Assembly: GCA_963978895.1 (NCBI GenBank) | Contig: OZ022238.1 | Span: 1,593,059-1,657,058 of the forward strand | Source: Erpobdella octoculata | Taxonomy: Eukaryota; Annelida; Clitellata; Hirudinida; Erpobdellidae | Direction of reading: 5' to 3' | DNA length: 64,000 bases | Shown: in pieces, positions 53,418-63,765 of the stretch | Position numbering within the stretch: position 1 is the first letter of the stretch | How the letters are laid out: each line of letters starts with the position of its first letter | Made by a program: the position numbers and the translations under genes | Notes under the pieces: generated by a model | What the model saw: only the letters and a program-made list of their open reading frames with translations | Told to the model about the DNA's origin: nothing | Database searches by the model: none

Positions 53418-56400
53418 CAGAAACTGAAACTCCGGACAAATCGCTCATTCAGGTTAAAGTTGAAATGTTGCGGAAGATTTATGAAAAAATAGATAATCTG
53501 GATCAAGAAATCATCTCAATTATAAATCGAAACGGCTCTGATGATGATCAAGATGAGGAGCTCGAAACAGTCGATGAATATGAGGTGAAGTACCGGACAA
53601 CAATTACAAAAGGTGAACGCTTTATTTATAAACAGGATTCAATTCATCCAGTTGACAGTCTACACAACAGTGGAAGATTTTCTGAACCATCATACAAGTT
53701 GCCAAAAATTGAAATAAAGCGGTTCAACGGTGACATGAAGGAGTGGTTGGGTTTTTGGTCTCAATTTCGAAGGATACATGAGGATGGTAATTTACATGAT
53801 AACGACAAGTTGCAATACCTCATACAGTCGATGGTTCCAGGTACCAGAGCCCATAAGTTGGTTGAAAGCTATCCTCAGATGGCAGAAAATTATAAATTGG
53901 TAATTACTGCATTAAAAGATAGATTTGGAGACAAAGTTTTGTTGACAGAAATCTATGTGAGGCAGTTGTTAAAACTTGTTATCAGAAATGCTGCTGAGAA
54001 AACAAAAGATGTAACTTTGAGTAACATTTATGACGAGATAGAATCACACCTACGAGCTCTAGAGACCCTGGGAGTTTCTCAAGACCAGAGTGCTGCCTTT
54101 CTCTACCCTCTAGTTGAATCCAGTCTGCCTGAAGAAATTGTCAAGGTGTGGCAAAGAAGTCCAATGTCAGGTTATGATGATGAACATCAAGATAAACCCA
54201 TTGATGACAGACTTAAATCACTGATGAAGTTTCTTCGAATGGAGGTCAAAGGTGCTGAAAGATTATCTTTGGTAAATGAGGGGTTTGGTAAATTGACTAC
54301 TGAAATACCAGTTAAAGGAAGAAAATTCTGCTCACAACATCAAAGTCTGCCTACAACAGCTGAATTATTTGTAGGTGATAAACCAACATGCATCTTTTGT
54401 GAGAAATTTCACGATAGCCAAACCTGTACAAATGCCCAAACCATGCCATTTGCTTTAAAAAAGAGAAAGATCCTGCAAAAGAAAGCATGTCTGGCTTGTT
54501 TAAAATTGGGGCACATAGCTAAAACATGCAAAACATACTTGAAGTGTATGATTTGTCAAGGAAGGCATGTGACCTTAATGTGCCCACAACTAAAGATAAA
54601 TCAAAATGCAGAAATGATGAAATCTAGCAGTCAATCAGTTGATGAAGTACCATCAGTTCATTCCCAGTTAAATTGCACCAATGAAGTTCTGTTGCAGACA
54701 CTACAATGTATTGTCAGAAATGGAGAAAAACACAAGAAAATAAGAGTGTTACTTGACCCAGGATCTCAGAAGTCCTACATCCTGGAGAAAACTGCTTGTC
54801 AACTGGGATTGAACTCCCATGGACAAATTGAACTTTGTCATCTTTTATTTGGTGGTTCTAAAGATCTGCAACAGCACAACAGGTACAACATTGAAATCCA
54901 GGGAGCTCACAATAGATATTGTTCTAGATTGATTGTGCTTGGTCACAAGAAAATATGCAGTGGCATTCCAAAAATGTCTAAAGGGCCATGGATGTCAGAA
55001 CTAAAAGAGAAAAAGGTATTTGTAGAGGATCTTGGAGAAGATAACGGTGAAATTGAACTTCTTATCGGTTCTGATTATTATGCCAAATGGTTGACTGGCC
55101 GAAAACATTGTCTGAGAAATGGGCTTGTGGCTCTAGAGACCCATTTTGGATGGACGCTGTCTGGAAAGCAAAAGCAGACAAATGGTGAAGTAGAAGTTGG
55201 CTCAGCAATGCTTGTTACCTCAATGTTTGTGGCTGAAGCCAGTGTTCCTGACCTCTGGAGCCTCGAGGCCATTGGGATCCAAGATCCGGTGGAGCGAAAA
55301 ACACGACTAGAAAGAGAAATAGAAACCAAGGAGAATTTTCTCAAGACTGTGACTCGTTCTGATGAAGGTCGTTATATTGTGACTCTGCCATGGATTGATG
55401 AAAACCTTGAAATCTCAAGCAACCGCGAAATTGCAGAAAAAAGACTAGTTAAAATGACAGAAAAACTTCTATCGAATGGGTTCTATGAAAAATACCAAAA
55501 TGTGCTTGACGAGTGGCTGACAGAAAATATAATTGAGACGGTAGATGAAAACAAGAAAGAAAGACGATGTCATTACCTACCTCATAGAGCAGTGTTGAAA
55601 CCAGAGAGTCAGACTACTCCAATACGACCAGTGTTTGATGCATCTTGTAAAATTGGTAGAGCACCATCATTGAACGACATGCTAGAAAAAGGACCAAATC
55701 TTTTAGAACTTCTGCCATCAATATTGCTAAGATTTCGGGAAAATAAAATTGGTCTTGTTGCAGATGTCAGAAAGGCATTTCAGATGATTGAAGTTGATGA
55801 AAAGGATAGAGACTTTCTTAGATTTTTATGGTGGGAAGACCCAGTTACTAAGAAATTTAAAGCTTACCGACATAGAAGAGTTGTGTTTGGAGTGAACTGT
55901 AGCCCGTTTCTGCTAGCTGCTGTGATCGAGCTGCATCTGAAGTCTGCTTCTAGTGAACATGCAGTGTTGTCTCAAAAGCTTTTAGAGTCTCTGTATGTAG
56001 ACAATTGTGTAACTTCAGTGAACTCGTATAAAGAATATGAAGATTTTAAAAGACATTCTATTGATGTTATGTCTGGAGCAAAGATGGATTTACGAAATTG
56101 GGAATGTACTCTTCAGAAAGAGATCGAATTTGAACACAGAAGTGTTGCAGAAAATCAGGAACACAGTGGGATTTTGCTTACTAAAGTGCTTGGTCTCGTC
56201 TGGGATAAGTTAGAAGATACTTTATCATGTGTTGTGCCTGAACGAGATGCCAGTAAAATTGTAACAAAACGTGAAATTTTGTCATTTGTGGGGAAAATGT
56301 TTGATCCAATTGGTTTTGTAAGCCCTGTGTTGTTACAGCCTAAATTAATTCTACAAGGTACGTGGTCGTCAAAGCAAGGATGGGATGAGGCACTACCGGA

Positions 56401-58732
56401 TGAAACAGCTATCAAATTTGAAAAGTGGCATAAAGAACTTCAGTGTCTTCAATCCATTAAAATAAAGAGGTACATCGCTGGAGACAAAAATGTACGGGAA
56501 AATCGATGTGAATTACACACATTTTGTGATGCCAGTCAAGATGCCTATGCAGCAGTAGTGTTTCTCAGAGCAGAAGACAAAAGTGGTCAAGTGTCAGTAC
56601 AGTTAATAATGGCCAAGTCTAGATTGGCGCCGCTCAAAAAACTGACGATACCACGATTGGAATTACTAGCATGTGTTATAGGGGCTCGATTGACTAGTTC
56701 TGTGACAGAAGTTTTAAAGTTAAAAAACATTCAAAGTTTCATGTGGAGTGATTCTACTACAACATTGGCTTGGATAAAAAGAAATGATCAATGGGGCACA
56801 TTTGTTGGAAACCGTGTGAAAGAAATTTGTGCACTTTCTAAAGTCGATGATTGGCGACATTTACCAGGCATTAACAATCCAGCTGATCTTCCATCCAGAG
56901 GCTGTTCTCCGACTCAGTTGTTAGAGTCCAGGTGGTGGGAGGGACCACGTTGGCTCTATGATTGTACAGAAGATTGGCCAGTTGAAGAAAAGATCTCTGA
57001 TGAAATCGCTATCAGTGCAGAGCGAAAGAAAGTGTGTACAAAAGACATAGAAAAACTTTCGAGTATGAAACTTCAGGAATCAGAATCAGGATGCAGTAGT
57101 GAAAAGTTGACATCAACCACAATTCTGACAAATCTTGATGAAAAGATAAATTCCTTTGATCAACCATGGTATTTTACATCCAATAGTTACATAAAAAATG
57201 TCAGAGTAGTCGCTTGGATAAGACGATTTATTTATAATAGCAAACCAAATCATGTAAAGAAAACTGGAAACTTGACTGTGAAAGACTTTATGGATACTGA
57301 GTCCGTTCTTCTGGGAATTGTGCAACAAGAAGTGTTTCCAAAACAGACAAAAGTCATAAGAGGTCTGATTGTTGAAATTTCAGAAGAAGGTCTTTATCAT
57401 GTAAAAACGAAACTTATAGACAGTGACGACACAGAAGAGTTCCGATTTCCTATTTTGCTTCCATCTCAACACCCTCTTGTAATTTCGTTGATTAGATGGT
57501 ATCATTTGAAAAATCACCATGCTGGAGCGCAATACATGATTAACAAATTGAGAGAACGATTTTGGATTCTTCAGTCGAGAAGAGCAATCAATAGAGTTAT
57601 TCACAAATGTCCCAATTGTCTGCGTCATTCTAGTAAAGGATTTGAGGTGAAACCAGCTCCACTTCCCACATGTCGGACGGAAATTGCAAACGCTTTTCAA
57701 ACTACAGGAGTTGATCTAGCAGGACCGTTGTATCTGAAGACTGGAAAGAAGGCTTGGTTAGTCTTGTTTACATGTGCAGTATATCGTTGCATTCATCTAG
57801 ATTTTGTTATGTCACTGAGTACAGAAGCTTTCTTAGAAGCTTTAGAAAGATTCATTAATATGCGTGGCCGACCCACAACGATTTATAGTGATAATGGAAC
57901 AAACTTTGTTGGTTTGGTCAATTTATTCAAGAGACTGGATTGGAAGAGAATAGAAGAAGTTGCCAATGTCAAACAAATAAAGTGGGTCTTTAATCCCCCT
58001 TCTGCTGCATGGTGGGGCAGATGGTGGGAGAGGTTGGTAAGAACGGTCAAAGATATGTTGAAGAGAATGCTCGGCAAGGCCAGTTTGAATTACGACCAAC
58101 TAAGAACAACCCTAAGTCACGTAGAGAACTGCATTAATGAACGTCCATTGACAGTAGTAACTGAGGATAAAAACGATCTCATCCCGCTGACTCCTGCTAT
58201 GTTCTTAAGAGGAATCTCGACAGCTGCTTTTCCAGAAGTGGAAGTGCTTGGTAACAAATTGCACGAAAAATACCGAAGACGTCAGGTATTGTTACACGAG
58301 TTAAAAAACCGGTTCCGCAAAGAATACTTGGCCCTCTTAGTACAACGTGGAAAAGAGAGAAGATATAGATGTCCCGAGGTGGGAGACGTGGTCTTGGTGG
58401 GAGCAGAGAACCAGAAGAGACTTTTATGGCCGCTAGCAAGAATTATTGAGTTAATTCCAGGACGAGACGGGCTAGTCCGCATTGCAAGAGTGAAAACACA
58501 ACAAGGTGTGCTGTTGCGTCCTCTGCAAAGATTGTTCCCGATGGAGTTGACTGCTTCGGAAGGTACTCGACAAATAGGAGAAGTTATGAAAAGATCAGTG
58601 GCAGGCAACACTTGGGATCAATCCACTGCAAAAGAGTCAGCTTCTCTTCCTGCGAGCCCACGCTGTGATGAGCCTCGCACAGTGACAAGGTATGGACGCA
58701 AGGTCAACAAGCCCAGAAAACTAGAGATGTAA
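53414..58732 (+). CDS. BEL/Pao gag-pol polyprotein, 1772 aa
   Basis: Single frame, no internal stop. Domains by approximate residue: gag DUF1759-like (95-260, IKRFNGDMKEWLGFWSQF); Cys-rich zinc knuckles (326-393, CLACLKLGHIAKTC); DUF1758-type aspartic protease (from 447, LLDPGSQKSYI); reverse transcriptase (about 740-930, motif A DVRKAFQMIEV near 784, catalytic box YVDN near 861); RNase H (about 1030-1160, TFCDASQDAY); integrase with HHCC zinc site (H about 1363 to C about 1399) and DDE core (VDLAGP near 1432, SDNGTNF near 1491, WERLVRTVKDM near 1539); DUF5641 C-terminus (about 1653-1730, PEVGDVVLV). Length and order are typical of BEL/Pao. Oddities: YVDN instead of YVDD, and DPG rather than D(S/T)G in the protease. 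Gag and pol must be separated by proteolysis. Confidence 0.95.
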   Translation: MTETETPDKSLIQVKVEMLRKIYEKIDNLDQEIISIINRNGSDDDQDEELETVDEYEVKYRTTITKGERFIYKQDSIHPVDSLHNSGRFSEPSYKLPKIEIKRFNGDMKEWLGFWSQFRRIHEDGNLHDNDKLQYLIQSMVPGTRAHKLVESYPQMAENYKLVITALKDRFGDKVLLTEIYVRQLLKLVIRNAAEKTKDVTLSNIYDEIESHLRALETLGVSQDQSAAFLYPLVESSLPEEIVKVWQRSPMSGYDDEHQDKPIDDRLKSLMKFLRMEVKGAERLSLVNEGFGKLTTEIPVKGRKFCSQHQSLPTTAELFVGDKPTCIFCEKFHDSQTCTNAQTMPFALKKRKILQKKACLACLKLGHIAKTCKTYLKCMICQGRHVTLMCPQLKINQNAEMMKSSSQSVDEVPSVHSQLNCTNEVLLQTLQCIVRNGEKHKKIRVLLDPGSQKSYILEKTACQLGLNSHGQIELCHLLFGGSKDLQQHNRYNIEIQGAHNRYCSRLIVLGHKKICSGIPKMSKGPWMSELKEKKVFVEDLGEDNGEIELLIGSDYYAKWLTGRKHCLRNGLVALETHFGWTLSGKQKQTNGEVEVGSAMLVTSMFVAEASVPDLWSLEAIGIQDPVERKTRLEREIETKENFLKTVTRSDEGRYIVTLPWIDENLEISSNREIAEKRLVKMTEKLLSNGFYEKYQNVLDEWLTENIIETVDENKKERRCHYLPHRAVLKPESQTTPIRPVFDASCKIGRAPSLNDMLEKGPNLLELLPSILLRFRENKIGLVADVRKAFQMIEVDEKDRDFLRFLWWEDPVTKKFKAYRHRRVVFGVNCSPFLLAAVIELHLKSASSEHAVLSQKLLESLYVDNCVTSVNSYKEYEDFKRHSIDVMSGAKMDLRNWECTLQKEIEFEHRSVAENQEHSGILLTKVLGLVWDKLEDTLSCVVPERDASKIVTKREILSFVGKMFDPIGFVSPVLLQPKLILQGTWSSKQGWDEALPDETAIKFEKWHKELQCLQSIKIKRYIAGDKNVRENRCELHTFCDASQDAYAAVVFLRAEDKSGQVSVQLIMAKSRLAPLKKLTIPRLELLACVIGARLTSSVTEVLKLKNIQSFMWSDSTTTLAWIKRNDQWGTFVGNRVKEICALSKVDDWRHLPGINNPADLPSRGCSPTQLLESRWWEGPRWLYDCTEDWPVEEKISDEIAISAERKKVCTKDIEKLSSMKLQESESGCSSEKLTSTTILTNLDEKINSFDQPWYFTSNSYIKNVRVVAWIRRFIYNSKPNHVKKTGNLTVKDFMDTESVLLGIVQQEVFPKQTKVIRGLIVEISEEGLYHVKTKLIDSDDTEEFRFPILLPSQHPLVISLIRWYHLKNHHAGAQYMINKLRERFWILQSRRAINRVIHKCPNCLRHSSKGFEVKPAPLPTCRTEIANAFQTTGVDLAGPLYLKTGKKAWLVLFTCAVYRCIHLDFVMSLSTEAFLEALERFINMRGRPTTIYSDNGTNFVGLVNLFKRLDWKRIEEVANVKQIKWVFNPPSAAWWGRWWERLVRTVKDMLKRMLGKASLNYDQLRTTLSHVENCINERPLTVVTEDKNDLIPLTPAMFLRGISTAAFPEVEVLGNKLHEKYRRRQVLLHELKNRFRKEYLALLVQRGKERRYRCPEVGDVVLVGAENQKRLLWPLARIIELIPGRDGLVRIARVKTQQGVLLRPLQRLFPMELTASEGTRQIGEVMKRSVAGNTWDQSTAKESASLPASPRCDEPRTVTRYGRKVNKPRKLEM

Positions 58733-58802
58733 CTGTAGATAGTATACATGTTATTTTTTGTTTGTCAACATTGTTTTGTTTTTTGTTTCCTTTTGTCAAC
58801 AC

Positions 58803-58821
58803 AAAAGGAAAGGTGGGAGAA
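58803..58821 (+). other. Polypurine tract
   Basis: AAAAGGAAAGGTGGGAGAA directly precedes the 3' LTR; primer for plus-strand DNA synthesis. Confidence 0.8.
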
Positions 58822-59121
58822 TGTTGAATTTGAATATTTAATTAATTTGTCTATTTTTAGTTCGTTGTTTTTTGTAGCGAGCCTGTGAGCCGCCATTGTT
58901 TTCTCGCCCTTGTGTTTTGATCGTCATTGAGAGTGTAGCGAGCCTGTGAGCCGCCATTGTTTTCTCGCCCTTGTGTTTTGATCGTCATTGAGAGTGTAGC
59001 GTGACTGTGAGCCGCCTTTGTATTTAGTGTTTTATACTTATACATTTGTTAATTAATAAATTAGAGTACTCAAAACGACACATTAGTTTGTTATTTCGAT
59101 CGGTTAGGTCGAAAGTTTACA
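58822..59121 (+). repeat. BEL/Pao 3' LTR, 300 bp
   Basis: Same as the 5' LTR except that it has two, not three, 61-bp units (58874-58934, 58935-58995). Confidence 0.95.
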
Positions 59122-59126
59122 ACCAT

Positions 59127-60121
59127 ACTTAGGAGGGATGTGTTTGTTACATTGTACTGTTGAGCATCACTAGAGAAGCAGAGTTGGACACGGCCATCTC
59201 CGACTATTTCCCCCAGTAATGAGCTATTTTAAAATAAAAAAATTCTAAAATTTTTTGGAAAGGTACCTCCGATTACTGGTCATCAGCTGTTTTAGGAGAA
59301 AAATTAGAGAAGTCTTCCGACTACCCCTTTCCCCGACACCGGAAATCGGCTATTTTAGGAAAAAAGCTAGCAATATTACGATAACATTTTTAAGGTAGGG
59401 CTACTTCAACATCCTTCCTCCCCTCCCCCTGGTTTTGCTGAAATGACGTTTTTGTGCTTGTGTGATAGACACATTATACAATTGTTTTTTCGTTTGTGTG
59501 GAGATGGAGCATTATATCGAGACTTTTTTGTGGTGACGGAAGGGGGTTTGATTTGAAAAGCGGTCCGTGAAGATAATACGGACGATGACCTATGACCTAG
59601 GACTCATATGCAAAAGTTTTTTTTTATTTATTTATTTATAGTAAAGTTTCAATACAGTGTGCACGTTTCAAACACATCTCCGGCTATAAGTGATCGCCTA
59701 TTTGTTTGCTTAATTTTTGATACGCCAATCGAACGAAAGCGAAAACGACTCCAGGTATACAATTCCAGCAACCTAGCGTTTTATTTTTTTCAGCAGTCAT
59801 TTATAATGGCCCAGTAAGTACTATACCTGGAGTTTAAATAGGTAGTTAAAAAAAGTGTAAAAGTCCAGGAAATTTTTTCGCACTTGTTGACGCTGACGAA
59901 TTTTACCACTTCAATCAATAAAATAAGTATTTACAGCATTTTACCGGAGTTCAAAGTTCAAAGACTCTCTGAAACAAAGCAATAATATAAGTATCCGTCT
60001 TCATGTTTCGCCGGAGAGTGGCTGTGAGTTAGACCAAGAATGTAGGACAAGAAGAGAGACAACCAGACGACTCCATAAATATATGGACAACAGGAAGAAA
60101 TATACGGTTTTTTCTCTCTTT
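59127..60121. other. Intergenic with R1-related fragments, no gene
   Basis: 59250-59450 repeats R1-type motifs (CCGACTACCCCTTTCCCCG; GGTTTTGCTGAAATGACG as at the right end of R1). Frames up to 69 codons are not protein-like. ATTTATTTATTTATA near 59625 is low complexity. Confidence 0.45.
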
Positions 60122-60168
60122 CTTCTCTCTGCTCTCTCTCTCTCTCTCTTTCTTTCTCTCTCTCTTTC
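60122..60168. repeat. (CT)n microsatellite, left part
   Basis: CT-rich tract interrupted by the R1 element; its continuation is at 61832-61890. Confidence 0.9.
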
Positions 60169-61825
60169 CAAGGGCGTCATTTGCGGGGAGCATGGGGGAA
60201 ATTGCCCCCCACCAAGGACTTTCAAAAAAAATTATTTTTTGAAAAATAGAAGTTTTTAAAAAAGTAGCTGTGACTACCTCCTCCCGGGCCTTCAGCGTTA
60301 AAAAAAGTGTATACGTTTTTGGAATTTTTTTATAGAAAGGTAGCTATCAAAGCTGGAAATAGTATTTTGGGAACCATGGGAAACGCTGTGCGTTAACAAA
60401 TAAGTAGTATGCATTGTATAATTTCAGATTTTGACTTTTATTTAAAAACATTAAAATATTTGCTCACTGTATTTTGTCAATTCATCATCAGTGCAACCTA
60501 AAAAAAATTGTACCCACACAGCAATGATCAAAGTTGTTACCAAATTTCAAAACTGGACTTCGTCTTAGGGTTTTCAGTACGAGCCAATGTGCCGAGTCGT
60601 GGGATGTTGTGCTTGTAAAAACGAAAAAACCGGGCTTGGGATTTTGTGCCTATATAACAGACCGTGCCTCAAAAAATTGGCCCATGCAGGCTTTGCAAGT
60701 TAAGTTTAATAGATGAACTCAACCGGTAATGTTTTTACACCAATAATAACACAAATTCAATGGAACATGACAAGACCACCCAGTAACTATACAAAACATT
60801 CAAAGAAAGAAATTAAATACATGTAACTGCTATAGCTCAATTTTGATAATTTTCAACGTGGCATAATGTCAATTGATTTCTCAGTCCCAAACTACGAGTG
60901 AATGTTGTTGATTCATTATAACACAGACTCTGTCCTAAAGCAACTCCACCTTCATAACTGGTAACTTTAACTTTAAGAGTGTACAAAATTTGCTCAAAAA
61001 ATCAAAACCGCTGACACAAACTAGGCAAGTAATTCAATAAATACTCAAAAAATAGCAACATCCATTTTCATAGTCTTAATATTTGGTAAAAAAACAACAA
61101 GTGATAATATATCAGCTTCAAAGTAAGATTTCAATATATTCTCATGTATTCCTGTGAGATTTTGATATATAAAATTAAAAATTATACACACCAAAATGAA
61201 ACATTAATTGGGGTTATATAGGTTGTCTGTCATATGATTTTCCATTTGGTCAAAAAATCCAAAAATGAACAATAATATAATATTATATTTTTGAGTTGTT
61301 GTGTTTTCAACTTTTTTTTTCAATCAATCAATGTGAACATTTAAAAAATGCTTTTTATAGAGCTTTTAGAGGCTGTCTACTTTATGGAATTGCTAGTTTT
61401 ACATCAGCAACGGCATTCATTGTTACTGCAAATTTTTGAACAGTGCAAAATTCATTTCCTGAATTTTGTCAATTCTTTCTGGCATATAACAAACGAACAG
61501 TTACATTTGTACTTATATAGATATGCATCTGACAATTTGAAAAGCAATGATAAGTTAATACAACAAAAATTTTGAGAGGATTGAGAGGACAAAATGCGGG
61601 CGCACGACGTTGGTTTTCCATAAATCCGCCACTGGCTAAAACATTTTTTGGGGAGAAGAGTATAAGGTTCTGAATTTTTTGGAAAAAATATTTATGAATA
61701 CCCCCCTCCCCCAGTTATTAACTATTTTCTATTTTAGGAGGAAAAGTATAGCATTACGAAGATAAAATTTTGGAATTTGTGGGTTTGAAATTTTTTTGCC
61801 CCCACAAGGTTTTGCTGAAATGACG

Positions 61826-61831
<6 letters not shown>
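60169..61831. mobile_element. R1: hAT-like non-autonomous element, 1.66 kb
   Basis: Ends CAAGGGCGTCATTTG and, from the right, CAGGGGCGTCATTTC (13 of 15 match). Flanked by TCTCTTTC and TCTCTCTC, compatible with an 8-bp duplication although the CT background makes this uncertain. It contains R1 sequence found at 822-1510 and 49422-52110. No transposase; a 75-codon frame at 61348-61575 is unrecognised. Confidence 0.6.
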
Positions 61832-61882
<51 letters not shown>

Positions 61883-61890
61883 CTCTCTCT
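61832..61890. repeat. (CT)n microsatellite, right part
   Basis: About 45 bp of pure (CT)n followed by TTTCTTTCTCTCTCT. Confidence 0.9.
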
Positions 61891-63423
61891 CTAAACGGTC
61901 AAAAGAACTTCAGGAAATATTTTTCTTTTTCCAAACCCTTCCTTATTAACGATCTGAAATCGTATATAAACATATATAAATGCAAGAGGCGTGCATGCAA
62001 ATTAATAAATGAAATTTTAACCGTTCAACAATAAAAAGGACCTGGCTATGACGAGGTCGTCACATCCAACGGGTGCACAAAATATTTCCAATGCCATTAA
62101 GAGACCTGACCTCCTACCAATTTTCATTACAATGCACGACATGCTTGTGACAGCTTTTTCTTTTGTACTAGCCATTAAAAAAATATTTTTGAAGGCTTCT
62201 ATTGCCTATTTATTTTTTCAGATTCAAATGGTTTATTTAATCGATTAGTGTTGTTTTTGTTTTAAAAACAAAAATAATGAGCGCTATTCTTTTTTTATAA
62301 TTTTTCTAATATAATTTTTATAGATTTATATAATTGAAATATTTAAAAAGTAATAATAAACCAGTTCCGACACTCACTGTATCTTGCGGATGAACCGAGA
62401 GAGCAGACGATCAAGAAGCAAAATAAAATGGCCGGAGCGTATCGAAACGTAAATATCATGCTGAAACTATTATAAAAAATAAAAGTTAGTTGCTTTATCA
62501 ATATCCTACGAAATAGTCTCAAATAAAACCGTCACCACGCCGTCGAAAGAAATGGCTTTCTTTTATATACTTGACAAGACGCTTTACTTAGGACAGGAAT
62601 TTTAAAGCTTAAAGTAAGCACCCTCGGTGATCTACTACAGTGCGCTAAAAAATGCACGAGGTCAATGAAAAGCAAATTTAATGAGCGTTATTATCCCCAA
62701 CGGTTTTCTAGCATGATTACTTGTTACAATAACAGTTAAATACATTTTTTTTAAATTCGATTATGTTAACAAACGAATCGTTTTTAAATTGTGCAAATAA
62801 CATTTCAGGCGAGCTGTTCCTTCGACAAGTCCATCTGTCAATGTTTTAAACGGCGAGCCGTCATCACGTCTACCTTCAAAATCACACCTTCAGTTGTCAA
62901 CACGGGTATCTAAAATACGGTTTAAAAAGCATTTCGCTTGTTCTTTTCTTTTTTAAAAGTTTTGTTTTCTTCTTGCTATGAATGTCAAAGATGGAGACAT
63001 CAATTCAATACTGAATTTTAGCAAGTTGCTGCCATTAACCATTTGTTAGCTACAAAGATCTCAGAAGAACTTTCACTTTCCTACTTTTCAGGAGCCTGTC
63101 CAAAAGACTCATTTCAAAATGAATTTAAATTTCTTAGACTTAGAACTGTAAAGCTAGCCCAGACACTTGTGTTCTCAACTAGTTTTACAGCAACTTGTGC
63201 CAAACATGACTTATTTTGCTGGAGTGACAATATATGAGCAGTGCAATGAAATCTTTCCAGTATTTTACAAAATAATCACACAAACGTCTCTCAGCATAGT
63301 AAAGCGTTCTACTACAAAGCAATGAAACAAGTGAGTCTTCAGGTCTCATCGAAAAGCAGTTAGTGACGTCAAAATTATAAGAAGAAAAGAAGCCGGCTCC
63401 ACAAATGACTACAGGAGAGGGTG
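61891..63423. other. Intergenic, no gene recognised
   Basis: AT-rich. Two short plus-strand frames (62048-62248, 66 codons; 63043-63237, 64 codons) lack recognisable motifs or splice context. Confidence 0.4.
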
Positions 63424-63765
63424 TCACGACAAAACGTTCACAGACAAAATATTCAACGACAAAATGTTCCCGACAAAACGTTCACGACACAACGTTCACG
63501 ACAAAATGTTCACGACAAAATGTTCACAGACAAAATGTTCACAGACAAAATGTTCACAGACAAAATGTTCACAGACAAGATGTTCAACGACAAAATGTTC
63601 ACGACAAAACGTTCACGTCGCAACGTTCACGACGAAATGTTCACGACGAAATGTTCACAGACAAAATGTTCACAGACAAAATGTTCACCGACAAAATGTT
63701 CAACGACAAAACGTTCACGACAAAATGTTCATGACGAAATGTTCACAGACAAAATGTTCACGATT
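63424..63765. repeat. 14/15-bp minisatellite
   Basis: About 24 units alternate between GTTCACAGACAAAAT (15 bp) and GTTCACGACAAAAT (14 bp) with A/C, CAACG and CACG variants. All three forward frames stay open because the units lack stops, giving artefactual Lys/Cys/Ser/Gln-rich frames. Confidence 0.95.

Larger units (their letters stand above)
52861..59126 (+). mobile_element. Complete BEL/Pao LTR retrotransposon
   Basis: Bounded by the 5-bp duplication ACCAT (52861-52865, 59122-59126). LTRs begin TGTTG and end TTTACA. Order: 5' LTR, primer site, short leader frame, single gag-pol frame, polypurine tract, 3' LTR. LTRs are identical over shared sequence apart from one repeat unit, and the coding frame has no stop, so the insertion is recent and may be active. 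No envelope-like frame is present. Confidence 0.95.

Noticed and set aside
59608..59817. 69-codon plus-strand frame
   Set aside because: Starts in a poly-T/ATTT stretch; no motif or splice context.
63424..63765. CRISPR-like array
   Set aside because: Repeats are contiguous without unique spacers, and the context is eukaryotic.
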